A stretch of 48,235 nt of DNA from Propionibacteriales bacterium (GCA_026392465.1 JAPLCA010000019.1:1-48235); one strand, 5' to 3'; positions 7,050-15,089 are shown, numbered from the stretch's first letter. Numbers and translations are program-made. The notes: a model not told the origin generated them from the letters alone.

Positions 7050-8285
7050 ATGACCACCACGACCATCCCGCCCGACGCCACGGCATTCCCGACCCGCCTG
7101 CCCGGCGCCGTCGCGGACACGCTGATGTGGGCCGACCCGGCCGACGTCGAGGACGCCGCCCTCGCGCAGCTGCGCACCCTCTCGCGCCTGCCGTGGGTCC
7201 ACGGCCTGCGCGTCATGCCCGACGTGCACCTCGGCAAGGGTGCCACCGTCGGCTCCGTCGTCGCCATGCGCGACGCGGTGTCGCCGGCGGCCGTCGGCGT
7301 CGACATCGGCTGCGGCATGACCGCGGTCCGCACCGACCTGACCACCGACGACCTGCCCGAGGACCTGCGGACGCTGCGCCACGCGATCGAGCGGGCTGTC
7401 CCCGTCGGCTTCCACGCGCACGACGCCGCACCCGACGTCGAGCGGCTCGGCCTCGGCGGGGCCGGGGCCGGCTGGGACGCGTTCTGGGCCGGGTTCCGTG
7501 GGCTGCACGAGAAGGTGCAGGACCGCGAGTCGAAGGCCATGAAGCAGATGGGCTCCCTCGGCGGCGGCAACCACTTCATCGAGGTGACGTCGGACGACGG
7601 CGGACGGCTGTGGCTCATGCTGCACTCGGGGTCGCGCAACATCGGCAAGGAGCTGGCGGAGCGGCACATCGCGGCCGCGAAGGGCCTGGACCACAACCTG
7701 GACCTGCCCGACCGCGACCTTGCCGTCTTCCTCGCCGGCACCCCGCAGATGGAGGCCTACCTGCGCGACCTGTACTGGGCGCAGGACTACGCGGCACGCA
7801 ACCGTGCCGTCATGATGGCGCTCGTCCGCGAGGTCGTCACGACGTTCTTCGCCGCCCGGGGCCGCGACGTGGCGTACGACCGCGCGATCTCCTGCCACCA
7901 CAACTACGTGGCGCAGGAGCGGTACGACGACGTCGACCTGGTGGTCACCCGCAAGGGTGCGATCCGCGCCGGCACCGGTGACTACGGCCTGATCCCGGGC
8001 TCGATGGGCACCGGGTCGTACGTGGTGCGCGGGCTCGGCAACGAGCGGTCCTACTGCTCGGCGTCGCACGGTGCGGGACGCAGGATGTCGCGCACCCGGG
8101 CCCGCAAGACGTTCACGGCGGACGACCTCGTCGCCCAGACCGCGGGTGTCGAGTGCCGCAAGGACGTCGGCGTGGTCGACGAGATCCCGGCGGCGTACAA
8201 GGACCTCGAGTCCGTCATCGCGGCGCAGACCGACCTCGTGTCGGTCGAGGCGCGGCTCACCACCCTGCTCTGCGTCAAGGGCTGA
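7050..8285 (+). CDS. rtcB: RNA-splicing ligase RtcB
   Basis: The 411-residue protein is a complete RtcB, the GTP- and Mn-dependent ligase that joins 2',3'-cyclic phosphate (or 3'-phosphate) and 5'-hydroxyl RNA ends. Metal-binding motifs are present: DVHLGKGATVG, GVDIGCGM (Cys88), GSLGGGNHFIEV, LHSGSRNIG and CHHNY. The guanylylated histidine is His340 in SHGAGR. It has the size of the shorter bacterial RtcB form (about 400 residues). Start ATG at 7050 follows GAGGAGG. No archease or rtcA gene is nearby. A tRNA-like gene and whiB7 precede it on the same strand, suggesting induction under translational stress. No RtcR/sigma-54 regulator is present. Confidence 0.95.
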   Translation: MTTTTIPPDATAFPTRLPGAVADTLMWADPADVEDAALAQLRTLSRLPWVHGLRVMPDVHLGKGATVGSVVAMRDAVSPAAVGVDIGCGMTAVRTDLTTDDLPEDLRTLRHAIERAVPVGFHAHDAAPDVERLGLGGAGAGWDAFWAGFRGLHEKVQDRESKAMKQMGSLGGGNHFIEVTSDDGGRLWLMLHSGSRNIGKELAERHIAAAKGLDHNLDLPDRDLAVFLAGTPQMEAYLRDLYWAQDYAARNRAVMMALVREVVTTFFAARGRDVAYDRAISCHHNYVAQERYDDVDLVVTRKGAIRAGTGDYGLIPGSMGTGSYVVRGLGNERSYCSASHGAGRRMSRTRARKTFTADDLVAQTAGVECRKDVGVVDEIPAAYKDLESVIAAQTDLVSVEARLTTLLCVKG

Positions 8286-8315
8286 CGGCGGTGGGCTGAC
8301 GGACAGGGGAGAGGT

Positions 8316-8346
8316 GGGGCCGGTCGGCGCAGGACCGACCGGCCCC
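8316..8346. terminator. rtcB terminator
   Basis: Perfect 12-bp arms GGGGCCGGTCGG (8316-8327) and CCGACCGGCCCC (8335-8346) with a 7-base loop, 30 bp after the rtcB stop and before a convergent gene. Confidence 0.75.
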
Positions 8347-8378
8347 GGTGTCGGGGCTGTGCTGGTCTGCCGCCCACG

Positions 8379-8397
8379 GCCCGGCACCCCCGCCGGG
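8379..8397. repeat. 19-bp palindromic repeat, copy 3
   Basis: Identical to the copies at 5292-5310 and 5340-5358, but intergenic here, between the convergent rtcB and carboxyltransferase genes. Confidence 0.8.
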
Positions 8398-8403
8398 CCC
8401 TGC

Positions 8404-9939
8404 TCACCAGGTGTCGACGGTGCGACCTGACCCGACGAGCCGACCGTCGCGGTCGGCGGCCGCCACCAGTCGGGCGAGCAGCCCGCGCGTCTCGGCCGGG
8501 TCGATCACGTCGTCGATCTCGCCGTGCCGGGCGACGTTCAGGGCCGACGCGTTGGCCTGTGCCAGGGCGGTCAGCTCGCGCACCGTGCGCTCGCGCTCCT
8601 CCTCGTCGGCGATCGCCTCGAGCTCCTTGCGCATCGACAGCCGCACCGCGCCCTCCAGGCCCATCGCGCCGAGGTGCGCACCGGGCCATGCCACCGTCAT
8701 CAGCGGCTCGTGCAGGCTGCCACCGAGCATCGCCTGCGCACCTAATCCGTAGGCCCGCCGCAGCACGACGCCGACCATCGGTACCTGCAGGGCCGCGCCC
8801 GCCACGAGCAGCCGCGCGCAGTGCCGCACCATCGCGGTGCGCTCGGCGTCCGGGCCGACCATCATGCCGGGGGTGTCCACGAACGAGACCACGGGGAACC
8901 CGTGTGCGTCGCAGAGCTGCAGGAAGCGGGCCGCCTTGTCGCCCGCGTCGGCGGTGATCGCACCGGCCACGTGCCGTGAGTCGTTCGCCAGCACGCCGAT
9001 CGTCCGGCCCTCGAGCCGGGCCAGCGCCGTCACGAGCTCCGGCGCGAACGTGGGGCGCAGGGGCAGCACGGTCCCCTCGTCGAACACCGTCTCCAGCACC
9101 GGCAGCGGGTCGTAGGCGCGGCGCTCGCCGGCCGGGACCAGGTCGCGCAGCACCGTCTGGTCGGCGGCGGACCAGTCGTCGTGTCGACCGAGGAAGTAGC
9201 CGATCAGCTCCCGTGCCACCTGCGGTGCCTCGTCGTCCTCGGCCACGACGTCGACGACGCCGTTGGCGGTCATCACGTCGATCGGACCGACGGCGGCCGC
9301 GTCGACGTCGCCCAGGCCACCGCCCGCGATCATCGCCGGACCGCCCATGCCGAGCGACGCCCGCGAGGTCGCGACCACCAGGTCGGCCGTCCCGGCCACC
9401 ACCGCGTTGCCCGCGAAGCAGTTGTCGTCCACGACCGCCACGCGCGGGACCCGCCCCGACAACCGCGCCCACGCCGCGAACGTCGGCACGTCCAGCGCTG
9501 ACGCGAGCGGGATGTCGGTGTCGCCCGGGCGACCTCCGCCGCCCGCGGCGAAGAACACGGTCGGCAGACCCAGCCGGGCCACGACGTCCAGCAGCCGGTC
9601 GGTCTTGGCGTGCCCGCGCATGCCCTGGGTCCCCGCCATCACCAGGTAGTCGTACGACAGGACGGCACACGCGTGGCCGTCGATCGTCGCGAGACCACCG
9701 ACGATCCCGTCGGCCACCGTGCGGTCGAGCAGGTCGTCGTCGTCGCGGCGGTCGGTCTGCGCCGCGGTCACGAACCGGCCGTACTCGACGAGGCTGCCAG
9801 GGTCCACCAGGGCCGCGACGTTCTCGCGCGCCGTGCGGCCCCCGCGTCGGTGCAGGCGTGCCACGGCGTCGGGCCGGGCGGCGTCCTCGGTGAGGGCGCG
9901 ACGGGCGAGGAGCTCGAGCAGCTCGGGTCGGATGTCCAC
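8404..9939 (-). CDS. Acyl-CoA carboxylase beta subunit (carboxyltransferase)
   Basis: The protein (511 residues from the chosen start) has two crotonase-like halves typical of carboxyltransferase subunits of acyl-CoA carboxylases (AccD/PccB type), which move CO2 from carboxybiotin to an acyl-CoA. The Gly-rich stretches AAGGGGRPGD and MGGPAMIAGGGLG resemble the oxyanion-hole regions. The C-terminal half has VSFVDTPGMMVG and LRRAYGLGAQAMLGG, standard motifs of the second domain. GTG at 9939 is preferred because GGCAGGAT precedes it; GTG at 9957 has no visible ribosome-binding site. No biotin carboxylase or BCCP gene is in the window, so the alpha subunit must come from elsewhere. Substrate chain length cannot be read from sequence. 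Confidence 0.85.
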   Translation of the reverse strand: MDIRPELLELLARRALTEDAARPDAVARLHRRGGRTARENVAALVDPGSLVEYGRFVTAAQTDRRDDDDLLDRTVADGIVGGLATIDGHACAVLSYDYLVMAGTQGMRGHAKTDRLLDVVARLGLPTVFFAAGGGGRPGDTDIPLASALDVPTFAAWARLSGRVPRVAVVDDNCFAGNAVVAGTADLVVATSRASLGMGGPAMIAGGGLGDVDAAAVGPIDVMTANGVVDVVAEDDEAPQVARELIGYFLGRHDDWSAADQTVLRDLVPAGERRAYDPLPVLETVFDEGTVLPLRPTFAPELVTALARLEGRTIGVLANDSRHVAGAITADAGDKAARFLQLCDAHGFPVVSFVDTPGMMVGPDAERTAMVRHCARLLVAGAALQVPMVGVVLRRAYGLGAQAMLGGSLHEPLMTVAWPGAHLGAMGLEGAVRLSMRKELEAIADEEERERTVRELTALAQANASALNVARHGEIDDVIDPAETRGLLARLVAAADRDGRLVGSGRTVDTW

Positions 9940-10019
9940 CCGGCGATCCTGCCGCACGGCGGGTCAGGTGGGGTGGGTCAGGCGCAGTGGGTCAGACGCG
10001 GGGGGTGGGTCGGGACGGT

Positions 10020-10970
10020 TCAGTGAGGGCCCGAGCCGGTCGCGCCGTGCCGGGAGAGATGGTCGTGCAGCCCGCGCAGCACCGCGGCGTCCTCCGCGCT
10101 GGTGCGGACGGGGTCGGCGACCCAGTCGACGAGCGGGGCTCCGCTGCGGGCGGCGCCCGAGCGGACGTCGGCGGCCGCGGCGGCCAGGAGCCGCCCGACC
10201 GGCGCCGTCGGTGGCGCCGTCACGCGCTCGGCGACGAGGGTCTCGGCGCTATCGAGCGCGGCGTCGGGCACGTGCGGCCGCCGACGCGCGGCGAGCGCGG
10301 CCACCGCGTGCGGCAGCGCTCCGCTCGGCAGGCCGGTCGACGTCAGCTCCTCGGCCATGGCGTCGAGGTGCAGCTCCATCAGCCAGGTCGGCATCCCCCG
10401 GGTCGCGAGCATGTCGGCCAGCCAGAACACCTGCTGCACCGCGACGGCCTCGGGTGCGGCGACGAGGTGCACGATCCAGCTGGAGTCCGACACCGAGAAG
10501 CGCGCCCCGCGGTCGCCGTAGCGGTCGCGGTAGTACGGCAGACCCTCGTACGACGTCCGTGCCGCGCGGATCGCCGCGCGCAGCAGGGACAGGTCCGTAG
10601 CGATCGCGTGCCCGCCGGTCTCGGGGTTGAGCACCGTCGCGTCGGCCGGCCACGCGCCCGTGCGACGGGGGAGCGCGAGACCGATGGTGCGCACCAGGTC
10701 GAGCACGACGCGGGCCACCTCGCCGGGTGAGGCGTCGACGTCGTGCTCGAGGCCCTCCAGCACGGCCAGGCGCAGCGTGTCGGCGTCGGTGCTGCCGATG
10801 ATGCCGGCCACGCGTTCGACGCCCACGACGGCGGCGACCACGGTCGCGTCCGTCTCGCGGCCCTGCGCCTGGCGGTCGCAGTGCTGCAGCACGAGCGCGG
10901 TTGCCTCCTCCAGAGCCGCTCCGGCCGGCGGTGCGTGACCTCGGATGCCCTCGAGGTCCCCTGGTCTCAT
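10020..10970 (-). CDS. Protein of unknown function, 316 residues
   Basis: I do not recognise a family. The protein is mostly helical in character, without signal peptide or membrane segments. Notable segments are LPYYRDRYGDRGARFSVSD, followed by SSWIVHLVAAPEAV and WLADMLATRGMPTWLMELH, a Trp/Met-rich region around the middle. The C-terminal third is Ala-rich (AALAARRR, LLAAAAADVRSG). It lies 25 bp after the TetR gene and 80 bp before the carboxyltransferase gene, all on the same strand, so these may form one transcript. Start ATG at 10970 lacks a strong ribosome-binding site; GTG or internal starts are possible. Codon use is like its neighbours, so it is likely a real gene. Confidence 0.6.
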   Translation of the reverse strand: MRPGDLEGIRGHAPPAGAALEEATALVLQHCDRQAQGRETDATVVAAVVGVERVAGIIGSTDADTLRLAVLEGLEHDVDASPGEVARVVLDLVRTIGLALPRRTGAWPADATVLNPETGGHAIATDLSLLRAAIRAARTSYEGLPYYRDRYGDRGARFSVSDSSWIVHLVAAPEAVAVQQVFWLADMLATRGMPTWLMELHLDAMAEELTSTGLPSGALPHAVAALAARRRPHVPDAALDSAETLVAERVTAPPTAPVGRLLAAAAADVRSGAARSGAPLVDWVADPVRTSAEDAAVLRGLHDHLSRHGATGSGPH

Positions 10971-10995
10971 GGGGTCGATCGTGCCAAACGAGGGG

Positions 10996-11589
10996 TCAGG
11001 CCGGGCCCGCGGGCGGCTGCGGGGTGCGCAGCGGGGCTGCGGCGAGGCTGGTCATGACGCGGCGGGCGAGCGTCGGACCGTCCTCCTCGCCGCGCCGTTC
11101 GTTGACCTGCTTCAGCACGAAGACGGCCATCCACGCCGTGGCGGCGACGCCCACGTCGTCGGCCGCGACCCCACGCCGCGCGGCCAGCGCGATGCACAGC
11201 TGCTCGTACGCCTCCGAGAGCCACTCCAGGAGGCGACCGTGCAGCCGCGCGTTGGCGTCGGCGAGCTCGCGGAAGCGGTCGGCGTATGGGTTGGCCTCCC
11301 GGGTGTGCTCGAGCAGGGCCACCAGCGCGTGCCCCAGGGCCGTCCCCGTGTCCTCCTCGGAGGGCCGCCCGGCGAGCTCGTCGGCCATGAGGCCGGGGTC
11401 GCCGAGGAACGCGGTCCCGAGCTGCTCCTTCGTGGGGAAGTAGCGGTAGAGGGTCGAGATGCCGACACCGGCCCGTTGCGCGATGTCCTCGAGCGTCGTC
11501 GCCTCGTACCCCCGCTCGACGAACATCTGCATCGCGGTCGTGGCGAGCAGCTGACGGGTGCGCCTCGCGTTGACCTCCCGCAGTCCCAT
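10996..11589 (-). CDS. TetR/AcrR family transcriptional regulator
   Basis: The 197-residue protein opens with a TetR-type helix-turn-helix: TRQLLATTAMQMFVERGYEATTLEDIAQ then AGVGISTLYRYFPTKEQL (residues ~10-60), with the classic YRYFPTKEQL recognition end. The remaining ~135 residues are a helical ligand-binding/dimerisation domain with no specific hint of ligand. It is downstream of the SnoaL-like gene (gap 132 bp) and upstream of the unknown 316-residue gene. A palindrome at 12206-12223, between the SnoaL-like and nitronate monooxygenase genes, is a candidate operator for this or another regulator. Confidence 0.9.
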   Translation of the reverse strand: MGLREVNARRTRQLLATTAMQMFVERGYEATTLEDIAQRAGVGISTLYRYFPTKEQLGTAFLGDPGLMADELAGRPSEEDTGTALGHALVALLEHTREANPYADRFRELADANARLHGRLLEWLSEAYEQLCIALAARRGVAADDVGVAATAWMAVFVLKQVNERRGEEDGPTLARRVMTSLAAAPLRTPQPPAGPA

Positions 11590-11721
11590 GGCGTCACCGT
11601 AAGGGACCTCAGGGTGCCTACACAGATCAACATCGCGTCCGACGTGGCCGGTGGGAGCATCGTGCAGGTCGGTCCGGGCGGTCGGTTCGGGCGGCCCCGG
11701 CCTTCGGCCGGACGCTGCGCG

Positions 11722-12123
11722 TCAGGCCAGTCGGCGCAGGGCCGCGCCCATCTCCTCGACGAGCGCGGTGAGGCCCTGGAGCGGTCGGACCATGACGGTG
11801 AACTCGACGAGCCGGTCGTCCGCGCCCCAGCGCAGCATGTCGACGCCGTGCACCTGCTTGCCGCCCACCTCCGTCGTGAACTCCAGCACCGCGGACTCGT
11901 CGTCCCAGAGCTGTCGGTGGTACGTCAGGTGCGGCCGGAGGACCTCGAGCGCGGCGCGGAGGTAGAGCGTCGTCGTCGCCCTCCCCTCCTGCGGGGTGTG
12001 GACGGCGGGGGAGCGGAAGACGACCGCGTCGGCGAGCAGGGCGTGGAGCTGCTCGAGGTCGCCCGTGCGCACGACCTCGTGCCAGGCGTCGACGGCGGCG
12101 GGACGGACGGGGGACGGGCTCAT
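11722..12123 (-). CDS. SnoaL-like / nuclear transport factor 2-like protein
   Basis: The 133-residue protein has the NTF2-like alpha+beta cone fold pattern: VDAWHEVVRTGDLEQLHALLADAVVFRSP at the start, a central strand set (AVLEFTTEVGG, VHGVDMLRWGADDRLVEFTVMVRPL) and a short C-terminal helix. Such proteins range from hydrolases and isomerases to ligand-binding proteins; no catalytic set can be assigned. ATG at 12123 is chosen because GAGGAGCACG lies just upstream. It is transcribed away from the nitronate monooxygenase gene, and the 155-bp spacer contains a nested palindrome. Confidence 0.8.
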   Translation of the reverse strand: MSPSPVRPAAVDAWHEVVRTGDLEQLHALLADAVVFRSPAVHTPQEGRATTTLYLRAALEVLRPHLTYHRQLWDDESAVLEFTTEVGGKQVHGVDMLRWGADDRLVEFTVMVRPLQGLTALVEEMGAALRRLA

Positions 12124-12183
12124 CGTGCTCCTCAACTGCCTCGGATGTGGGCTGCGTCACGCGAGGGTGCCGCAGAGTGCAGC

Positions 12184-12237
12184 CCCCGCTAGGGTGGTCT
12201 CACTGTATGCAATCAGTTGCATAGTTCGCTAGCGGGG
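12184..12237. promoter_or_regulatory. Nested palindrome, candidate operator between divergent genes
   Basis: The inner dyad TATGCAA-TCAG-TTGCATA (12206-12223) is perfect. It is enclosed by perfect 9-bp arms CCCCGCTAG (12184-12192) and CTAGCGGGG (12229-12237). The inner element has the size and symmetry of a TetR- or MarR-type operator. TAGGGT at 12191-12196 could serve as a -10 for the rightward gene. Confidence 0.55.
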
Positions 12238-12278
12238 CGGGTCGTCGTGCCCACCCGCCGAGTCCCGAGGAGACCCCC

Positions 12279-13289
12279 GTGGCCCTGCCCGAGATCCTGC
12301 GCCGTCCGCTCAGCCTGCCCGTCGTCGCGTCGCCGATGTTCATCGTCTCCGGGCCCGAGATGGTGGTGGCCCAGTGCACGTCCGGCATCGTCGGCTCGTT
12401 CCCCGCCCTCAACGCTCGCCCGGCGTCGCTGCTGACCGACTGGCTCAGCCAGATCACCGAGCAGAACGCGTCGTTCGCCGCCGCGAACCCCGACCGCCCC
12501 GTGGCCCCGTTCGCCGTGAACCAGATCGTCCACCGGTCCAACGACCGGCTCGAGCACGACCTCCAGCTCTGCGTCGACCACCAGGTGCCGATCGTCATCA
12601 CCTCGCTCGGCGCGCGGGAGGACGTCAACGAGGCCGTCCACTCCTACGGGGGCATCGTCCTGCACGACGTCATCAACGACCGCTTCGCGCACAAGGCGAT
12701 CGAGAAGGGTGCTGACGGGCTCATCGCAGTGGCCGCGGGAGCCGGAGGCCACGCCGGCACGCAGTCGCCGTTCGCCCTGGTGCGGGAGATCCGTCGCTGG
12801 TTCGACGGTCCCGTGCTGCTCTCGGGGGCCATCGCGCACGGTCGTTCGGTCCTGGCCGCCCAGGTCGCCGGCGCCGACCTCGCCTACGTCGGCAGCGCCT
12901 TCCTCTCGACGCACGAGGCGAACGCCGCCGAGGAGTACAAGGACATGATCGTCTCGTCGTCGGCCGCCGACATCGTCTACAGCAACCTCTTCACGGGCGT
13001 GCACGGCAACTACCTGCGCGGCAGCATCGTCGCGGCCGGTCTCGACCCCGACGCGCTGCCGGAGTCCGACCCCACGGCGATGGACTTCGGCACCGGTGGC
13101 GACGACGCCCAGCCGAAGGCGAAGGCCTGGCGCGACATCTGGGGCTCTGGCCAGGGTGTCGGCGCCATCGACCAGCGTCGTTCGGTCGCCGAGCTGGTCG
13201 CGCAGCTGCGCGCCGAGTACGACGAGGCCCTCGCTGCGCCGATCTGGGACGGGCAGCGCGAGCTCAGCCTGGCGCCCGCACACGCCTGA
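12279..13289 (+). CDS. Nitronate monooxygenase (2-nitropropane dioxygenase family)
   Basis: The 336-residue protein is an FMN-dependent TIM-barrel enzyme of the nitronate monooxygenase family, which oxidises alkyl nitronates such as propionate 3-nitronate. PVVASPMFIVSGPEMV is the N-terminal barrel strand, AAGAGGHAGTQSPFALV the conserved Gly-rich FMN-phosphate loop, and ADLAYVGSAFLST the second phosphate-binding strand. The His in GGHAG corresponds to the family's active-site region. Start is GTG at 12279 after GAGGAG. It is divergent from the SnoaL-like gene. The stop codon lies inside the first unit of a 13-bp tandem repeat, followed by a strong terminator hairpin. Confidence 0.88.
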   Translation: MALPEILRRPLSLPVVASPMFIVSGPEMVVAQCTSGIVGSFPALNARPASLLTDWLSQITEQNASFAAANPDRPVAPFAVNQIVHRSNDRLEHDLQLCVDHQVPIVITSLGAREDVNEAVHSYGGIVLHDVINDRFAHKAIEKGADGLIAVAAGAGGHAGTQSPFALVREIRRWFDGPVLLSGAIAHGRSVLAAQVAGADLAYVGSAFLSTHEANAAEEYKDMIVSSSAADIVYSNLFTGVHGNYLRGSIVAAGLDPDALPESDPTAMDFGTGGDDAQPKAKAWRDIWGSGQGVGAIDQRRSVAELVAQLRAEYDEALAAPIWDGQRELSLAPAHA

Positions 13290-13324
13290 CTGGGCCGCCT
13301 GACTGGGCCGTCTGACTGGGCCCG
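13286..13324. repeat. 13-bp tandem repeat, three units
   Basis: CTGACTGGGCCGC, CTGACTGGGCCGT and CTGACTGGGCCCG lie head to tail; the first unit includes the TGA stop of the upstream gene. Confidence 0.85.
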
Positions 13325-13337
13325 CGCCAGACAGCAA

Positions 13338-13368
13338 CGCCGCCACGGCCGTCGGGTCCGTGGCGGCG
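13338..13368. terminator. Strong hairpin after nitronate monooxygenase
   Basis: Perfect 11-bp arms CGCCGCCACGG (13338-13348) and CCGTGGCGGCG (13358-13368) with a 9-base loop, placed between two converging genes. Confidence 0.8.
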
Positions 13369-13400
13369 CTGCTGCGTGCAGGGCTCTCGTGTCGCTCGGG

Positions 13401-13688
13401 TCAGCCTGCGACGCGGTCCTGCTGCGCCAGGGCGCCGCGCTGGCGCTCCGGCTGAGCGTGGTCGAGGCGTCGTGAGCGGGGGTCGATGAGCCGGACGATG
13501 CCACTGCCGCGGAACGCGTCGCCCACGTTGTCGGCCTCGATGGCCACGACGTCGCCGTGACCCGTGCTGGTGCCCAGCGCGCGCAGCCCGGGGCGTCCGA
13601 GGGCGCCGATCGCCTCCACGACGGCGCGCACGGTGGCGGCGTCGCGCACGGCGTGGAACGTGACGGTGGGCGTGGGGAAGGTCGACAT
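13401..13688 (-). CDS. Hypothetical protein, 95 residues
   Basis: I do not recognise a family. The first ~70 residues look like a compact alpha/beta domain: VTFHAVRDAATVRAVVEAIG, GRPGLRALGTSTGHGDVVAIEAD and VGDAFRGSGIVRLIDPRSR. The C-terminal 20 residues are polar and probably disordered. Start ATG at 13688 has CAGGAGCC upstream at a suitable distance. It is divergently arranged with the Fic gene, and the 162-bp spacer contains a 12-bp-arm palindrome, so the two may be co-regulated. Confidence 0.6.
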   Translation of the reverse strand: MSTFPTPTVTFHAVRDAATVRAVVEAIGALGRPGLRALGTSTGHGDVVAIEADNVGDAFRGSGIVRLIDPRSRRLDHAQPERQRGALAQQDRVAG

Positions 13689-13740
13689 GTCCGGCTCCTG
13701 TCGCGCAGGGGAAGTGGGGGCGACTCCCAATCTAGGGCAC

Positions 13741-13774
13741 AAGTTGTTCAGCCGCATGTCGAGCTGAACAACTT
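13741..13774. promoter_or_regulatory. Long palindrome between divergent Fic and hypothetical genes
   Basis: AAGTTGTTCAGC (13741-13752) and GCTGAACAACTT (13763-13774) are perfect 12-bp arms around a 10-base loop. The AT-rich dyad stands out in GC-rich DNA and probably is a protein-binding site. The loop CGCATGTCGA could instead pair with TTCGATGCG just downstream. Confidence 0.6.
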
Positions 13775-13850
13775 CGATGCGAACTGCTTCACTCCGTCCG
13801 TGCGACGACCCTCGGACGGCCTCCCGCGCCACGACCGGGAGAATGGGGCC

Positions 13851-15089
13851 GTGGACGAGGCGGAGCGGGACTGGGCGCCCCACGCCCGCGTCGAGGTGCC
13901 GTGGCGCCAGCAGGTCGAGCGCGGACCCCGTGCGGACCGGCTCCTGCGCAGCATCGAGGTCCGGGTGCCCCCGCGCATCGCGGAGGCACACCACCTCGCC
14001 GACCGTCCGCTCGCCGCGTCGATGGCGAACGCGCTGGCCGGGCTGCGCCAGCTCGACGGCAGTCACGGACGTCGTCTGCGCTCGCTCAACCAGCTCCTGC
14101 TGCGCACCGAGTCCGTCGCCTCCTCGAAGATCGAGGACGTCGAGGCGAGTCTCGTCGACTACGGTCGCGCCGTGCTGGGTGCCCGCTCCAGCGCGTCGGC
14201 GGTCTCGATGGCGGCCGCCACCGACGCCCTCGCCGACGTCGTGACCCAGGCCGACGTCAGCGGCGTCATCGGGCTGACGTCCCTGCGCGACGCCCACGCG
14301 GTGCTGTTCCGTCGCAACGCCGACCAGCAGCACCACGCCGGACGGTTCCGCACGGTCCAGAACTGGATCGGGGGATCGGACTACACGCCGCGCAACGCGC
14401 TGTACGTCCCTCCGCCGCCCGACCTGGTGCCGGGCCTGCTCGAAGACCTCGTGGCCTTCGCCAACCGCGACGACGTGCCCGTGCTGGTCCAGGCCGCCGT
14501 CGTGCACGCCCAGTTCGAGTCGATCCACCCCTTCGTCGACGGGAACGGCCGGATCGGACGCACGCTCGTGCACGCGGTGCTGCGTCGCCGACGCGTCACC
14601 CGTCACCTCACGGTGCCGCTCGCCTCGGCCCTCGTCGCCCACCGCGAGAGCTACTTCGACGCACTCGGCGACTACCGGGAGGGCCTGGCCCGCCCGATCG
14701 TGGCCATGCTCACCGCCGCCGTCATCGTCGCGACGCACGAGAGCCGCCGCACGGCCACGCACCTGCACGAGATCCGCACCGACTGGGACGCCCGGCTGGG
14801 TCCCGTCCGACGTGGCTCGCCGGTGCACCGCGTGCTGATCGCGCTGCCGGAGCACCCGACGGTGACGGTCTCGGGTCTGGCGGACTCCCTGGGCCTCGAG
14901 CGCGACGAGGTCGGTGCCGCCGTGGATGCCCTGCACGCCGTGCAGATCCTCGAGCCGGCCCCCCGTGGTCTCGGCGACCGTCGACGTGCACGGTGGGAGG
15001 ACCGGGTGTGGGCGGCCCGCGACATCCTCGACGAGCTGGCGGACCTCGACCAGCGCATCGTCGCTGTCAGTCGGCTGCGCGACGGCTGA
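13851..15089 (+). CDS. Fic family protein with N-terminal Fic_N domain and C-terminal winged helix
   Basis: The 412-residue protein carries a full Fic active site, HPFVDGNGRIGR (His226), typical of AMP-transferring Fic enzymes that AMPylate protein hydroxyls. SSKIEDVEAS near residue 90 aligns with the inhibitory helix motif (S/T)xxxE(G/N) of class II Fic proteins, keeping the Glu but with Asp in the last position. QNWIGGSDYTPRNALYVPPPP is the typical linker of the Fic_N group. The C-terminal ~100 residues (HRVLIALPEHPTVTV... LADSLGLERDEVG) look like a winged-helix DNA-binding domain. Start is GTG at 13851 after GGGAGAA. No antitoxin-like gene is adjacent, in line with internal inhibition. Confidence 0.9.
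   Translation: MDEAERDWAPHARVEVPWRQQVERGPRADRLLRSIEVRVPPRIAEAHHLADRPLAASMANALAGLRQLDGSHGRRLRSLNQLLLRTESVASSKIEDVEASLVDYGRAVLGARSSASAVSMAAATDALADVVTQADVSGVIGLTSLRDAHAVLFRRNADQQHHAGRFRTVQNWIGGSDYTPRNALYVPPPPDLVPGLLEDLVAFANRDDVPVLVQAAVVHAQFESIHPFVDGNGRIGRTLVHAVLRRRRVTRHLTVPLASALVAHRESYFDALGDYREGLARPIVAMLTAAVIVATHESRRTATHLHEIRTDWDARLGPVRRGSPVHRVLIALPEHPTVTVSGLADSLGLERDEVGAAVDALHAVQILEPAPRGLGDRRRARWEDRVWAARDILDELADLDQRIVAVSRLRDG

Noticed and set aside
9958..10014. GGGTCAG-like short repeats after the unknown gene
   Set aside because: Units are irregular and short; likely low-complexity GC-rich sequence.
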